A stretch of 40,670 bases of DNA from positions 1 through 40,670 of the forward strand of contig JAWXCI010000058.1 of assembly GCA_034408895.1 (NCBI GenBank), in the 5' to 3' direction. This document shows, piece by piece, positions 19,094 to 27,676 of the stretch. The first letter of the stretch is position 1. Each line of letters begins with the position of its first letter. The position numbers and the translations under genes were made by a program. Below the pieces are notes generated by a model. The model had not been told where the DNA came from. It did not search any database and saw only the letters and a list, made by a program, of their open reading frames with translations. Origin of the DNA: UBA4660 sp034408895 (GTDB lineage: Bacteria > Bacteroidota > Bacteroidia > Flavobacteriales_D > Sanyastnellaceae).

Positions 19094-19921
19094 TTACGAT
19101 TTCATGTTATTCATGCTATCTCTTCTTTCGTGCAAGGCAAGAGTTGCAGCCACAGTGCATGTAACCGTGGCAATGGTGGTTCCAACAAAAGGGATCATGA
19201 AGAACAAGCTGAACATTGCACCGTTGCCCACGGCTACACCTTTCATGCTGCGGATTGATTTTACACTCTCCCCTATCTTCAACCGCTGCCTTTCGTTGGT
19301 GTAGTCTATGGTTGAAAATCCGAAAAAGTAAGCGCCAATAGCAAAGGAGAGGATTAGAAAAACGGGCGCCAGTAACAATGCCAGCGGAGGCATTACAAAA
19401 ATGATTACCGTTTCTATCATCCACAAGGCAATGATGCTGAACAATTCCATAAAAATATTTCGCAACGCAAGCAAAACACCACGCAGTACATCGCGCACAA
19501 ATTGTGGCCCATCGAAAGGATAATTTTCCCCGGTTAAAATTTTATCGGTGCGTTCGCTGAGTAATGCCATGATGGGCGACATGACCATCAGCACAAGGTA
19601 TTTCCCCAACTTCCAATAAAGAAACAACGCAAAAATCCAGAGCAGGAATTTGATGGCACCTTCACTCAGCGATGCGAAAAACATTTTCAACTGCGCCCAC
19701 CAACTTGTGTCGGACAATGGTTGGTACTCCAGGTGTGGGGCAATAATATCCATGGTGCGGTCCACCAGCCAATCAATGCCTGTCATTGCTCCCATCGCAA
19801 GCAGAATGGAAATAACAAGCGGATAAATAAAATAATGGGCAAGGCCATTGCTGAAGATGAAACTCCAAGCATTTAGCCAGGTGCGAAGGCCAAGGCCCAG
19901 ATCAGAAAAAAAAATTCTCAT
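19094..19921 (-). CDS. EI24/CysZ-like multi-pass membrane protein
   Basis: 275 residues with about four to six hydrophobic segments, including HYFIYPLVISILLAMGAM, FLLWIFALFLYWKLGKYLVL and LALLLAPVFLILSFAIGAYF. The layout matches the EI24 domain family, which includes the sulfate permease CysZ. Features are the motif MSPIMALLSERTDKI, the FSTIDYTNERQRL loop and a final hydrophobic MIPFVGTTIATVTCTVAATL stretch. Substrate is unknown, and no sulfur-assimilation genes are nearby. The start is placed at the ATG at 19921; a TTG at 19930 is the alternative. A strong terminator ends only about 13 bp upstream of this start. Confidence 0.72.
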   Translation of the reverse strand: MRIFFSDLGLGLRTWLNAWSFIFSNGLAHYFIYPLVISILLAMGAMTGIDWLVDRTMDIIAPHLEYQPLSDTSWWAQLKMFFASLSEGAIKFLLWIFALFLYWKLGKYLVLMVMSPIMALLSERTDKILTGENYPFDGPQFVRDVLRGVLLALRNIFMELFSIIALWMIETVIIFVMPPLALLLAPVFLILSFAIGAYFFGFSTIDYTNERQRLKIGESVKSIRSMKGVAVGNGAMFSLFFMIPFVGTTIATVTCTVAATLALHERRDSMNNMKS

Positions 19922-19935
19922 AGCCTGCAAATTAA

Positions 19936-19967
19936 AAAAGCCATCCAGATTTTTCGGGATGGCTTTT
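19936..19967 (-). terminator. Terminator hairpin between the acidic-protein gene and the EI24 gene
   Basis: AAAAGCCATCC (19936-19946) and GGATGGCTTTT (19957-19967) form a perfect 11-bp stem with a 10-nt loop. On the minus strand it ends in a T-run reaching 19934. It should end the transcript of the acidic protein and DHS-like genes. It is symmetric enough to work in both directions. Confidence 0.85.
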
Positions 19968-20000
19968 CAGATGGTTGTTGGTTAGATAAATTCAGATTAA

Positions 20001-20384
20001 TCACTTGTCATCATCATCAGAGGGTTCATCATCGTCACCAGCGGTATCGGTTCCATCACCCGTAATGCCATCATGATCTTCGTTGGTTTCTTCTTCTTCT
20101 TCATCGCTGCCATCTCCTTTGAAGTTGTCGAATTCATTCATCACCATGCTTTCGTTATCCTGGTTTTCTTCATCGTCCACTTCCATGTTCTTATCAATCT
20201 TGAACAGGTAGATGGTGTCCTTAGTTTTTATTTCAAGGGCTTTTATGAACACGCCCTTGGGAGTCATAAAACTCACTAGGTTTTCATTCTCGAACCCATT
20301 GGGATAATGTTTGTTGATGAGTTCGATGTGCTCATCGGATATTGTTTTGTAATCCTTGATTACTCGTTTTAACGGTTGTGCCAT
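20001..20384 (-). CDS. Small acidic protein paired with the DHS-like gene
   Basis: 127 residues. The basic N-terminal part (MAQPLKRVIKDYKTISDEHI, then ELINKHYPNGFENENLVSFM) looks like a small folded domain. The C-terminal roughly 50 residues are almost all D, E, G, N and T, and end in DDDDK. I recall similar short proteins, a basic start with YPNGF followed by an acidic tail, in Bacteroidota, without a known function. It starts 1 bp after the DHS-like stop codon, so the two are surely co-transcribed. The acidic tail could bind a basic partner, but that is speculation. Confidence 0.75.
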   Translation of the reverse strand: MAQPLKRVIKDYKTISDEHIELINKHYPNGFENENLVSFMTPKGVFIKALEIKTKDTIYLFKIDKNMEVDDEENQDNESMVMNEFDNFKGDGSDEEEEETNEDHDGITGDGTDTAGDDDEPSDDDDK

Positions 20385-20385
20385 A

Positions 20386-21363
20386 TCAATGATTTAACAG
20401 CCATGCAAATATGAGGGGCGCCACAATAGTAGCATCACTCTCGATAATAAATTTTGGTGTGTTGATATCAAGTTTCCCCCATGTGATTTTTTCGTTCGGC
20501 ACTGCCCCGCTGTAACTGCCGTAACTGGTGGTGCTGTCGCTTATCTGGCAGAAGTAACTCCAGAATGGGATGTCGTGCATCTCCATGTCCTGGTACAGCA
20601 TGGGAACAACGCAAATGGGAAAGTCGCCTGCTATGCCTCCTCCTATCTGGAAGAAGCCCACTCCTTTGCCTTTCGAATTTTCTATGTACCACTTCGCGAG
20701 CCAGGTCATGTATTCAATTCCGCTTTTCATGGTGGAGGTTTTGATGTCGCCCTTGATGCAGTAACTCGCAAAAATGTTTCCCATGGTGCTGTCTTCCCAA
20801 CCGGGAACAATGATGGGAAGATTTTTTTCTGCCGCAGCAATCATCCACGAATTTTTTGGATCTATCTGATAGTATTGTTCGAGTACTCCGCTCAACAACA
20901 TTTTGTACATGTACTCATGTGGCAAATAGCGTTCGCCTTTTGTGTCTGCATCTTTCCACAATGCATGAATGTGTTTTTGCAATCTGCGAAATGCTTCTTC
21001 TTCTGGAATGCAGGTGTCGGTTACGCGATTCAATCCGCGCTCGAGCAATGCCCATTCATCTTGTGGTGTGAGGTCGCGATAATGCGGAACACGTTCGTAA
21101 TGATTGTGCGCCACGAGGTTCATCAGGTCTTCTTCCAGGTTTGCACCGGTGCAGGATATGATGTCCACTTTTCCCTGGCGTATCATTTCGGCCAACGAAA
21201 TTCCAAGCTCTGCGGTGGACATTGCGCCTGCGAGTGTCACCATCATCTTGCCGCCTTCGGCAAGATGTGTTTCATAACCCTTGGCCGCATCCACCATGGC
21301 GGCTGCATTAAAGTGCAGGTAGTTCGCCTGCATAAATTCTCTTATGGAAGAGTATTTACCCAT
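20386..21363 (-). CDS. Deoxyhypusine synthase-like protein
   Basis: 325 residues of the deoxyhypusine/homospermidine synthase family. Visible motifs are KMMVTLAGAMSTAELGISLA (NAD-binding start), SCTGANLEEDLMN, PIIVPGWEDSTMGNIF, GFFQIGGGIAGDFPICV and YGSYSGAVPNEKITWGKLD. K297 in TWGKL lines up with the catalytic lysine that forms the enzyme-butylimine intermediate (WGK in eukaryotic DHS), so it looks active. Bacteria lack eIF5A; related bacterial proteins can act as homospermidine synthases using NAD and spermidine or putrescine. The real substrate here is unknown. It is co-transcribed with the acidic protein downstream. Confidence 0.88.
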   Translation of the reverse strand: MGKYSSIREFMQANYLHFNAAAMVDAAKGYETHLAEGGKMMVTLAGAMSTAELGISLAEMIRQGKVDIISCTGANLEEDLMNLVAHNHYERVPHYRDLTPQDEWALLERGLNRVTDTCIPEEEAFRRLQKHIHALWKDADTKGERYLPHEYMYKMLLSGVLEQYYQIDPKNSWMIAAAEKNLPIIVPGWEDSTMGNIFASYCIKGDIKTSTMKSGIEYMTWLAKWYIENSKGKGVGFFQIGGGIAGDFPICVVPMLYQDMEMHDIPFWSYFCQISDSTTSYGSYSGAVPNEKITWGKLDINTPKFIIESDATIVAPLIFAWLLNH

Positions 21364-21703
21364 TGTAGTTTTTCGTCATACGTCACTTTTGATTGTGCAA
21401 AATCTTGAGGGCACAAAAATGAAAACTCTTGGTGCTGATAAAAAATTTTCTGATTCTTTTTTTTACCTATCCCGATTTCAATTTCACCAAAACTTTCATG
21501 ATGCCTTGGTATGAATTAAAAATCTACCGAGGAGAAGCATGGACGTTGAGAAAAATGTTACACGCATTCCAAAGATGAAACTACTGCCGGACAGGCAGTG
21601 ATTTTCGCGGATTCAAGTTTTACAGTGGGCGGATTATTTTAGCTGTGTTGATCTGTTGCATCCGTGAAATCCGTGTACCATCAACACTGCTCGAGAATTC
21701 TCT
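21364..21703. other. Intergenic region with small repeats
   Basis: No gene seen. It holds a hairpin ACTGCC/GGCAGT (21583-21588 and 21594-21599) and a tandem pair of 9-mers, ATCCGTGAA ATCCGTGTA (21660-21677). A related GCGGATT block lies just upstream (21608 and 21629). These resemble the short repetitive tracts found in other gaps of this window. Confidence 0.6.
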
Positions 21704-22561
21704 TCATGAGTTGTTTTGAAGATCGCTCACCAGCTTCACTACGAAACGTATGATATGCTTCCTGATTTTTTTATCGAGTTCCTTGTTGAGCGGCTGGTGA
21801 AGTATGTACTGGAATTTGAGCAGCACAAATTCATGCCTCACGGATTGCACTTTCAGATTGTAAGACCCGGATTGAATGTCGTCTCGGAATTCATCCAGTG
21901 ACGAAATGATTTTCTGTTCCAACACTTCCACCTCAAGTATGCACTTCACATCCACTTCGAAATCAATGCTGCTTTTTTTTAGCTCGCGCCTGGTGTAGTT
22001 GATAATGTCGGTACTGAACACGGTGTTGTTTGGTATGTAAATAATATCGTCATCATCATTGAGCAGGTGAACATTGGTGAGAGTGATGTCAACTATTTTT
22101 CCTTTTTGCAATCCCACCTGTACCTGGTCGCCAATGTTTATCACTTTATTAAAGGTGAGGTACATGCCGTTGATGAGGTTTGAGATATAGTCTTTGGTGA
22201 TGAGTACCAGCGCTGCGGCTATAAGGCTGAGGGAAGTGATGGCTTCCTTCACATTGATGTTGAACATGGATAGAACAAGTACCATGGTAAGCACTCCGTA
22301 AACAATTTTCGCGGCATGTGCCACACCAATAGTGAAGTTGTCCTTCCCTCGATTTGGGCTTTGTTGACGATAAGCAAGCACAATCACCATTCGTGTGCTT
22401 TCAATAACAAAGAATGCTATGAGGATGCGGTAAAGAGTATGCTCGAATTTTTCAGGAAGGTCGAGCAGCGAAGTGATGCGTGTGTACTCATCTTTGAGCA
22501 TCACAAGTGCAGCAATGATGATCAGATAAATGCCAAGTTTCAAAAGGTTAACGGATTTCAC
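21704..22561 (-). CDS. MscS-family mechanosensitive channel
   Basis: 285 residues: N-terminal membrane helices (LLKLGIYLIIIAALVMLK, YRILIAFFVIESTRMVIVLA), then the pore-lining helix region AITSLSLIAAALVLITKDYI. The MscS beta domain follows (FNKVINIGDQVQVGLQKGKI, and DDIIYIPNNTVFSTDIINYT) with a C-terminal alpha/beta part. Small MscS-type channels release solutes on hypo-osmotic shock. The start is a GTG at 22561, as an in-frame stop lies a few codons upstream and no ATG is in frame. It stands alone between two gaps. Confidence 0.88.
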   Translation of the reverse strand: MKSVNLLKLGIYLIIIAALVMLKDEYTRITSLLDLPEKFEHTLYRILIAFFVIESTRMVIVLAYRQQSPNRGKDNFTIGVAHAAKIVYGVLTMVLVLSMFNINVKEAITSLSLIAAALVLITKDYISNLINGMYLTFNKVINIGDQVQVGLQKGKIVDITLTNVHLLNDDDDIIYIPNNTVFSTDIINYTRRELKKSSIDFEVDVKCILEVEVLEQKIISSLDEFRDDIQSGSYNLKVQSVRHEFVLLKFQYILHQPLNKELDKKIRKHIIRFVVKLVSDLQNNS

Positions 22562-22954
22562 CCCGCGAATGAAGCATTGCCATCAAGGGCTAAAAATTTC
22601 TGGAAGAAAAATTTTTCATCAGCCTGACGTTGGCAACAACAACATGGTTCGAAACTTACCTTCCGGTTGTGGTGATTTTGCAATTGGGGTTGTATCGCTC
22701 TTAAAAAAAAGGACCACTTTGTTTGAAAGCTTCATGTCGAGCCATGCTTCAACGAAAGTCAGGCTAAGTTCAGTGATGAAATTTATCCGCATTAGCCGCG
22801 GGCACTTAGGCGCCCGCCACCAGTTCCGCAACACATGCGCAATGCCTGAATCTCATTAACCAGTCTGTTTGGAATGAGTGAACTCCGCTACCGGCTGAAA
22901 AAGGACATGAGCCGCCCTTTTCAAAATCAACTTTGTAGAAGTATTGAAGTCAGT
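22562..22954. other. Intergenic region without a convincing gene
   Basis: Open frames on both strands (up to about 100 codons) show no recognisable protein. The region has a hairpin GCGGGC/GCCCGC (22798-22803 and 22812-22817). The low coding character and repeat-like pieces suggest decayed sequence. Confidence 0.45.
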
Positions 22955-22985
22955 AAAAAAGCCACCGCGCTTATGCGCGGTGGCT
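22955..22985 (-). terminator. Rho-independent terminator of the M43 protease gene
   Basis: AGCCACCGCGC (22960-22970) and GCGCGGTGGCT (22975-22985) form a perfect 11-bp stem with a 4-nt loop. On the minus strand it is followed by a T-run (22960-22955). It lies 25 bp past the protease stop codon. Confidence 0.9.
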
Positions 22986-23010
22986 CTTTGTTTATCCATA
23001 AAAAAATACT

Positions 23011-24921
23011 TTACTCCTTGCAAATCCGTGTAGTGATGTAATCCACCCCTGTAGCAATGCGCACGGTGTAGCATCCTTTAGCCTCATGCACAAGATTTAC
23101 GGCAGTGGTGTTTTCGCCCTCTCCTGCTGTAAAGGAATTGACCCATACTTCGCGCCCTGTCATGTCGAATACGGTGAGTGTTACTTGTGTTTCTTCGGTG
23201 GAAGTAAACACAATGTTCACTTTGTCATTGGTGGGATTCGGGTAAGCATTTACCGCATCAAGTTGCCCGGCTTCGGCTTCAAAACTTCCGTCAAGTCGAT
23301 AGGGTGTCGAGCGTTTCGATGCTTTTAGTATATAGCTGTCCGTGTTGTGGAATGCACCCCCGTAGCCAATCACCTTTACCTTGTAAGATCCTACAGGGCC
23401 ATTGTTGTAAATAATAGTTTCACTCGAGGTTCCTGCATTTTCGGACATGGCCACCAATGTGCCCGATGGATTGTAAAGGAAAATGTCATAATCGAAAGGC
23501 AGGCTGGTGAGTGTAACTTTTATGTGAGGCTGACCTGATGTGGTGCTGAACTTAAACCAGTCATCGTTGCTGGCAGGACAGATGTAAGAATAATAGTTGG
23601 AACTTGTATTAATGAGCACCGCGCTTTCAAGCACATCATTGGGTTCGTAGTTAACATTGCAGGTACTGGTACATCCGGTGGTGCTGAAGTTGGTAGAGGA
23701 TGTAAATGCACTGCTGCCAGCGGAACACACTGTTTGTACCTGCCACTCATAAGCACCGCAAGTGGTTAGGCCGGCAAGAACTATAGAAGTGTTGATGGAA
23801 GTGGTGTTGATCCATGTGCCCGATGATGTGAGTTTATACCTCACATTGTAACTAACAGCACTGGTGGCTGCACCCCAGTTTAACGTTGCGCCATTGTTGC
23901 CGATTGCCGATGTGCTCATGCCTGTGGGCACATTGCAAGTAGGAGTTCCCGCACCGCAACCATTCGATGTGAGAAGGCTGACACGAGCACCACCTCCGGC
24001 AAAGAGTGCCTGCATGCGCGCTCCTTGTCCATTGCTGAACATAAACATACAAGCATCATCGGTATAGTCCATGTAGTTCATAAACATGTCACCATTTGCA
24101 CCGTTACTGCAAGAGGTTTGCGGGAAGGATGGGCAGCCGTAATTCTCATTGGCCTGGTTGGGAGTGTCCGTTACCAAATCGCTGCCGGTGCATCCGGTAC
24201 CATCATCGCCCCAAATGTGGTAGAGGTTGAGCCAGTGACCCACTTCATGCGTTGCCGTTCTTCCTTTATTAAAAGGAGCGGTTGCCGTTCCTGTGGTTCC
24301 AAAGTAGAGGTAGTCGCACACCACACCATCAGTGGATGCTGCACCTCCCGGGAATTGTGCATAACCCAAAATGCCTCCCGCAATATCACATACCCAAAGG
24401 TTGAGGTAGTTGGCAGCAGGCCACGCATCATCACCACCTGAGCTGGTAAATTTCACATTGTCGCTGGTATAAGAAAAAGAGGTGACTGTGGTGCTTTTTC
24501 GTATGATGCCCGTGGTGGAACCACCCGTTGGATTCACCGTAGCGATGCAAAACTCGATGTCCACATCGGCCACCAGCGATTGAAAAGCGGATGGTGTAAG
24601 TGTCCAGTCCGAATTCAATTTGTTGAAGTCGTTGTTGAGCACGGTGATTTGTGATGCAATTTGCGCATCGCTGATGTTTTCCGAGGCTGTGTTATACACC
24701 ACATGCACCACAACCGGTATGGTGACAATGGCTCGCTCTTCGGTTCCGTTCTCCGCAATCCATTGCTGGGTAAACTGTTCGATACTGTGCATGTTTTGTT
24801 CGAACAAGGGATCAAGTTCGAGCATGTTATGCATGTATTCGGTGGTTCCGCAGACGCGTTGCGCCTGTATAGAAGCTGCCATTACCAAACAAGCAGCAAG
24901 TGTCAGATAAATTTTTCTCAT
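23011..24921 (-). CDS. Secreted M43-family metalloprotease with FnIII, PPC and T9SS sorting domains
   Basis: 636 residues. Signal peptide MRKIYLTLAACLVMAASIQA. The protease domain has the metzincin zinc motif HEVGHWLNLYH (H225, H229, H235; catalytic E226) and the Met-turn MNYMDY (281-286), as in pappalysin/ulilysin-like M43 enzymes. A fibronectin type III domain (about 330-415) and a bacterial pre-peptidase (PPC) domain (about 422-535, starting NYEPNDVLESA) follow. The C-terminal sorting domain starts NAYPNPTNDKVNIVF and ends YITTRICKE. Catalytic residues are intact, so an active secreted protease is expected. It is a likely client of the T9SS encoded nearby. Confidence 0.93.
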   Translation of the reverse strand: MRKIYLTLAACLVMAASIQAQRVCGTTEYMHNMLELDPLFEQNMHSIEQFTQQWIAENGTEERAIVTIPVVVHVVYNTASENISDAQIASQITVLNNDFNKLNSDWTLTPSAFQSLVADVDIEFCIATVNPTGGSTTGIIRKSTTVTSFSYTSDNVKFTSSGGDDAWPAANYLNLWVCDIAGGILGYAQFPGGAASTDGVVCDYLYFGTTGTATAPFNKGRTATHEVGHWLNLYHIWGDDGTGCTGSDLVTDTPNQANENYGCPSFPQTSCSNGANGDMFMNYMDYTDDACMFMFSNGQGARMQALFAGGGARVSLLTSNGCGAGTPTCNVPTGMSTSAIGNNGATLNWGAATSAVSYNVRYKLTSSGTWINTTSINTSIVLAGLTTCGAYEWQVQTVCSAGSSAFTSSTNFSTTGCTSTCNVNYEPNDVLESAVLINTSSNYYSYICPASNDDWFKFSTTSGQPHIKVTLTSLPFDYDIFLYNPSGTLVAMSENAGTSSETIIYNNGPVGSYKVKVIGYGGAFHNTDSYILKASKRSTPYRLDGSFEAEAGQLDAVNAYPNPTNDKVNIVFTSTEETQVTLTVFDMTGREVWVNSFTAGEGENTTAVNLVHEAKGCYTVRIATGVDYITTRICKE

Positions 24922-25085
24922 GATTATTTTTTGGATTTGTTATGGTTTGAAAACGGTACAATGATCTGACTAAAGTTTTATCCGCGCAAGGAAAATCTTG
25001 GCGGGGCGATGGAAATTGTAAACGACCCCTTCAATTGGCAAAAGGCAAAGACCACCACGCTCGAAGTGTGGTGGAAAGTGCAAAA

Positions 25086-25143
25086 GGCAAAAGGCAAGGA
25101 GCAATAGACGGAATCATTTGCCAATTGCTCCTTGCCTTTTGCC
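25086..25143. repeat. Perfect 20-bp inverted repeat upstream of neuB
   Basis: The 20-nt arm at 25086-25105 (starting GGCAAAAGGCAAGG) is the exact reverse complement of 25124-25143, with an 18-nt loop. A further partial copy, GGCAAAAGGCAAAG, lies at 25037-25050. A 7-bp hairpin CCACCAC/GTGGTGG (25052-25058 and 25068-25074) is between them. The arm contains tandem GCAAAAG 7-mers. It ends 19 bp before the neuB start codon. Confidence 0.85.
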
Positions 25144-25162
25144 GATTCTTTTTATTTGTCGC

Positions 25163-26218
25163 ATGAAAATTATTGAATTGTTCAGTACTTACAATCCAAA
25201 CATTCTTACCCGGCCATACATGATTGCAGAAGCAGGAGTGAATCATGAAGGCTCGCTGGAGATTGCAAAACGCCTGATTGATGAAGCCGCAGAAGCGGGT
25301 GCACAAGCCATCAAATTCCAGACGTACAAAGCGGAAACTATTGCGAGTAAGGACAGTCCTTACTACTGGGACATCACCAAAGAACCTACGCGTTCGCAAT
25401 TTGAGTTGTTCAAGAAGTACGACAAATTCTGGAAGAAGGAATACGAAGAACTGGCGAAGTATTGCGAAGAAGCAGGCATCGAATTCATGAGCACACCTTT
25501 CGATGTGGAGAGTGCAAACTTCCTGAACGACCTGATGCCGGTGTACAAAATTTCATCGAGCGACATCACCAATCTTGCGTTCATTGAACACCTGTGCAGT
25601 TTCAAAAAACCAATCCTGCTTTCCACGGGTGCATCTTTCAAGTGGGAAGTGATGGAGGCTGTGGAAACAATAAATAAATTTGGAAACAAACTCTGCCTTC
25701 TTCATTGTGTGCTGAACTATCCCACCCAAGATCACAACGCGAATCTTGGAATGATGAAGGATATGATTCGTTCGTTCCCCGGAACGATTCCCGGTTACAG
25801 CGACCACACATTGCCGCACGACATGCACACACTTGAAGTGGCCACACTTCTTGGTGCAGCGGTCCTCGAAAAACATTTCACCCACGACAAAACACTTCCT
25901 GGCAACGACCATTACCACGCGATGGACAAAAACGATCTCAACCATTTCTGGAAGAGAATGGACCGCACGTTTTCGCTGCTTGGAACTTTTGAATTGACTG
26001 CACTTGAAAGCGAAGCGCCCGCACGTGCCAATGCAAGAAGAAGTTTAGTAGCTGCAAAAAACATTGCCGAAGGAAAAGTCATTGAACACACGGACCTCAC
26101 ATGGAAACGCCCGGCCTCTGGTATTTCACCACGCGAAATAAAAAATGTAGTGGGCAAAAAAGCCACGCGCCACATTGCCGAAGATGAAGTGATGAAGTGG
26201 GACATGTTGATGTACTAA
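25163..26218 (+). CDS. neuB: NeuB-family nonulosonic acid synthase (sialic/legionaminic/pseudaminic acid type)
   Basis: Condenses phosphoenolpyruvate with a 6-carbon amino sugar to make a 9-carbon nonulosonic acid. 351 residues. The TIM-barrel motifs are IAEAGVNHEG, AIKFQTYKAE, FMSTPFDVESA, YKISSSDI, LLSTGAS, LHCVLNYPT, GYSDHT and EKHFTHDKTLPGNDH (the family usually has GPDH). The C-terminal antifreeze-like SAF domain begins ARRSLVAAKNIAEGKVI. The start at 25163 fits the family; an upstream in-frame ATG at 25118 lies inside an inverted repeat. Which sugar it makes cannot be read from sequence. MBOAT and SGNH genes follow closely. Confidence 0.9.
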   Translation: MKIIELFSTYNPNILTRPYMIAEAGVNHEGSLEIAKRLIDEAAEAGAQAIKFQTYKAETIASKDSPYYWDITKEPTRSQFELFKKYDKFWKKEYEELAKYCEEAGIEFMSTPFDVESANFLNDLMPVYKISSSDITNLAFIEHLCSFKKPILLSTGASFKWEVMEAVETINKFGNKLCLLHCVLNYPTQDHNANLGMMKDMIRSFPGTIPGYSDHTLPHDMHTLEVATLLGAAVLEKHFTHDKTLPGNDHYHAMDKNDLNHFWKRMDRTFSLLGTFELTALESEAPARANARRSLVAAKNIAEGKVIEHTDLTWKRPASGISPREIKNVVGKKATRHIAEDEVMKWDMLMY

Positions 26219-26242
26219 GGAATTTCGAAACCGGAATCACTG

Positions 26243-27664
26243 ATGCTTTTCAACTCGCTTCACTTCCTTGTTTTCTTTCCGGTTGTCCTTATCCTGTTTT
26301 ATGTATTGCCGCACCGGTGGCGGTGGGCCATGCTGCTGGTGGCCAGTTACTATTTCTACATGGGATGGAATGCGGCCTATGCCTCCCTCCTATTCATCAC
26401 CACCACTGTTGACTATTTCGTTGCGCGAAGAATTGAATTGTGTTCAGAAAAACGCGACCGGAAACGTTGGCTTCTTCTTTCTCTTTCCGCGAACCTTGGC
26501 CTGCTGCTTTATTTCAAGTACTACAATTTTTTCATTGACAACATCAACCACCTCTCAGGTTCGGAATTGAAGTACATGCAATTCCTGCTGCCCGTTGGAA
26601 TTTCATTTTACACTTTCCAGGAAATGGGTTATGTGATTGATGTGTATCGCGGGCAACTCAAGGCGGAAAAGCATTATGGAAAGTTCGCATTGTTCGTTGC
26701 GTATTTCCCGCAGCTTGTTGCCGGGCCAATTGAACGCGCGGGTCATCTCATCCATCAACTCAAACAACAGGTGTGGCTGCGGTATGAGAATTTCTCTAAA
26801 GGAATTCAATTCATCATTTGGGGATTTTTCAAGAAGGTGGTGGTGGCCGACAATCTCGCCATCATCGTTGATACCGTTTATGCACAACCGGAAAACTTCG
26901 GTACAAACTGGCTGCTGCTTGCCACCTACTTTTTTGCATTCCAGATTTATTGCGACTTCAGCGGCTACAGCGATATTGCAATCGGTGTAGCAAAAACAAT
27001 GGGCATCGACCTGATGGAAAATTTCCGCATCCCTTATCTCGCCCGGAGCATCAGCGAATTCTGGAGCCGATGGCATATTTCACTTTCAACGTGGTTCCGC
27101 GATTATCTCTACATCCCTCTTGGTGGAAGCCGCATTTCAGAATGGAGAACCAACCTGAATCTTTTTGCAGTGTTTGCCATCAGCGGTTTATGGCACGGTG
27201 CAGCATGGACTTTCATCATCTGGGGAATTCTTCACGGCAGTTATCTCGTGATAGAAAATTTGCTGAAGAAACGTGAAAGAAATTCAACGAACACAATTCG
27301 CGGAAGTATTATCATCAAAGCTATCAGGACAATTTTCATTTTTCACCTTGTACTCTTTGCGTGGATTTTTTTCAGGGCAGATAGTTTGGGTGATGCCGTA
27401 ACTGTGATTGACGGCATCTTCTCATTTGCACCGCAGCAAGCCGAACTGCCGGTTGAAATACTGAGGTTGTTATACCTGGGAATTTTGTTCAAGGCCTTTT
27501 TTGTTGTTGCTCTTTTTGCCAGCGATCCCTGGATGCGAAAAATCCTGCGCAGTGAAACCCACTTGACTTACACACCGAAACTTTTGCTCTTCGGTTTTCT
27601 TCTTGCAGTGATTGTGCTTTTCGGAAACTGGGGCGAAGTGGAGTTCATCTATTTTCAATTTTAA
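26243..27664 (+). CDS. MBOAT-family membrane O-acyltransferase (AlgI/DltB-like)
   Basis: 473 residues, multi-pass. It begins MLFNSLHFLVFFPVVLILFY, typical of AlgI-like proteins. Conserved pieces are YYFYMGWNAAYASLLFITTT, LLPVGISFYTFQEMGYVIDV, FPQLVAGPIERAG, FWSRWHISLSTWFRDYLYIP and SGLWHGAAWTFIIWG, which contains the catalytic histidine. Family members move acyl (usually acetyl) groups across the membrane onto extracellular polysaccharide. It starts 24 bp after neuB and is 12 bp from the SGNH-like gene, so a joint role in O-acetylating the surface glycan is likely. Confidence 0.92.
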   Translation: MLFNSLHFLVFFPVVLILFYVLPHRWRWAMLLVASYYFYMGWNAAYASLLFITTTVDYFVARRIELCSEKRDRKRWLLLSLSANLGLLLYFKYYNFFIDNINHLSGSELKYMQFLLPVGISFYTFQEMGYVIDVYRGQLKAEKHYGKFALFVAYFPQLVAGPIERAGHLIHQLKQQVWLRYENFSKGIQFIIWGFFKKVVVADNLAIIVDTVYAQPENFGTNWLLLATYFFAFQIYCDFSGYSDIAIGVAKTMGIDLMENFRIPYLARSISEFWSRWHISLSTWFRDYLYIPLGGSRISEWRTNLNLFAVFAISGLWHGAAWTFIIWGILHGSYLVIENLLKKRERNSTNTIRGSIIIKAIRTIFIFHLVLFAWIFFRADSLGDAVTVIDGIFSFAPQQAELPVEILRLLYLGILFKAFFVVALFASDPWMRKILRSETHLTYTPKLLLFGFLLAVIVLFGNWGEVEFIYFQF

Positions 27665-27676
27665 ACAGGCACTGAT

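Noticed and set aside
20575..21408. A 277-codon plus-strand frame opposite the DHS-like gene
   Set aside because: It is antisense to a well-matched enzyme, rich in His, Cys and Phe with no recognisable fold. It is a shadow of the real gene's codon use.
22619..22834. A 71-codon minus-strand frame in the gap between mscS and the M43 gene
   Set aside because: There is no recognised family, and the plus strand has an equally long frame over the same bases. Codon pattern alone does not support either.
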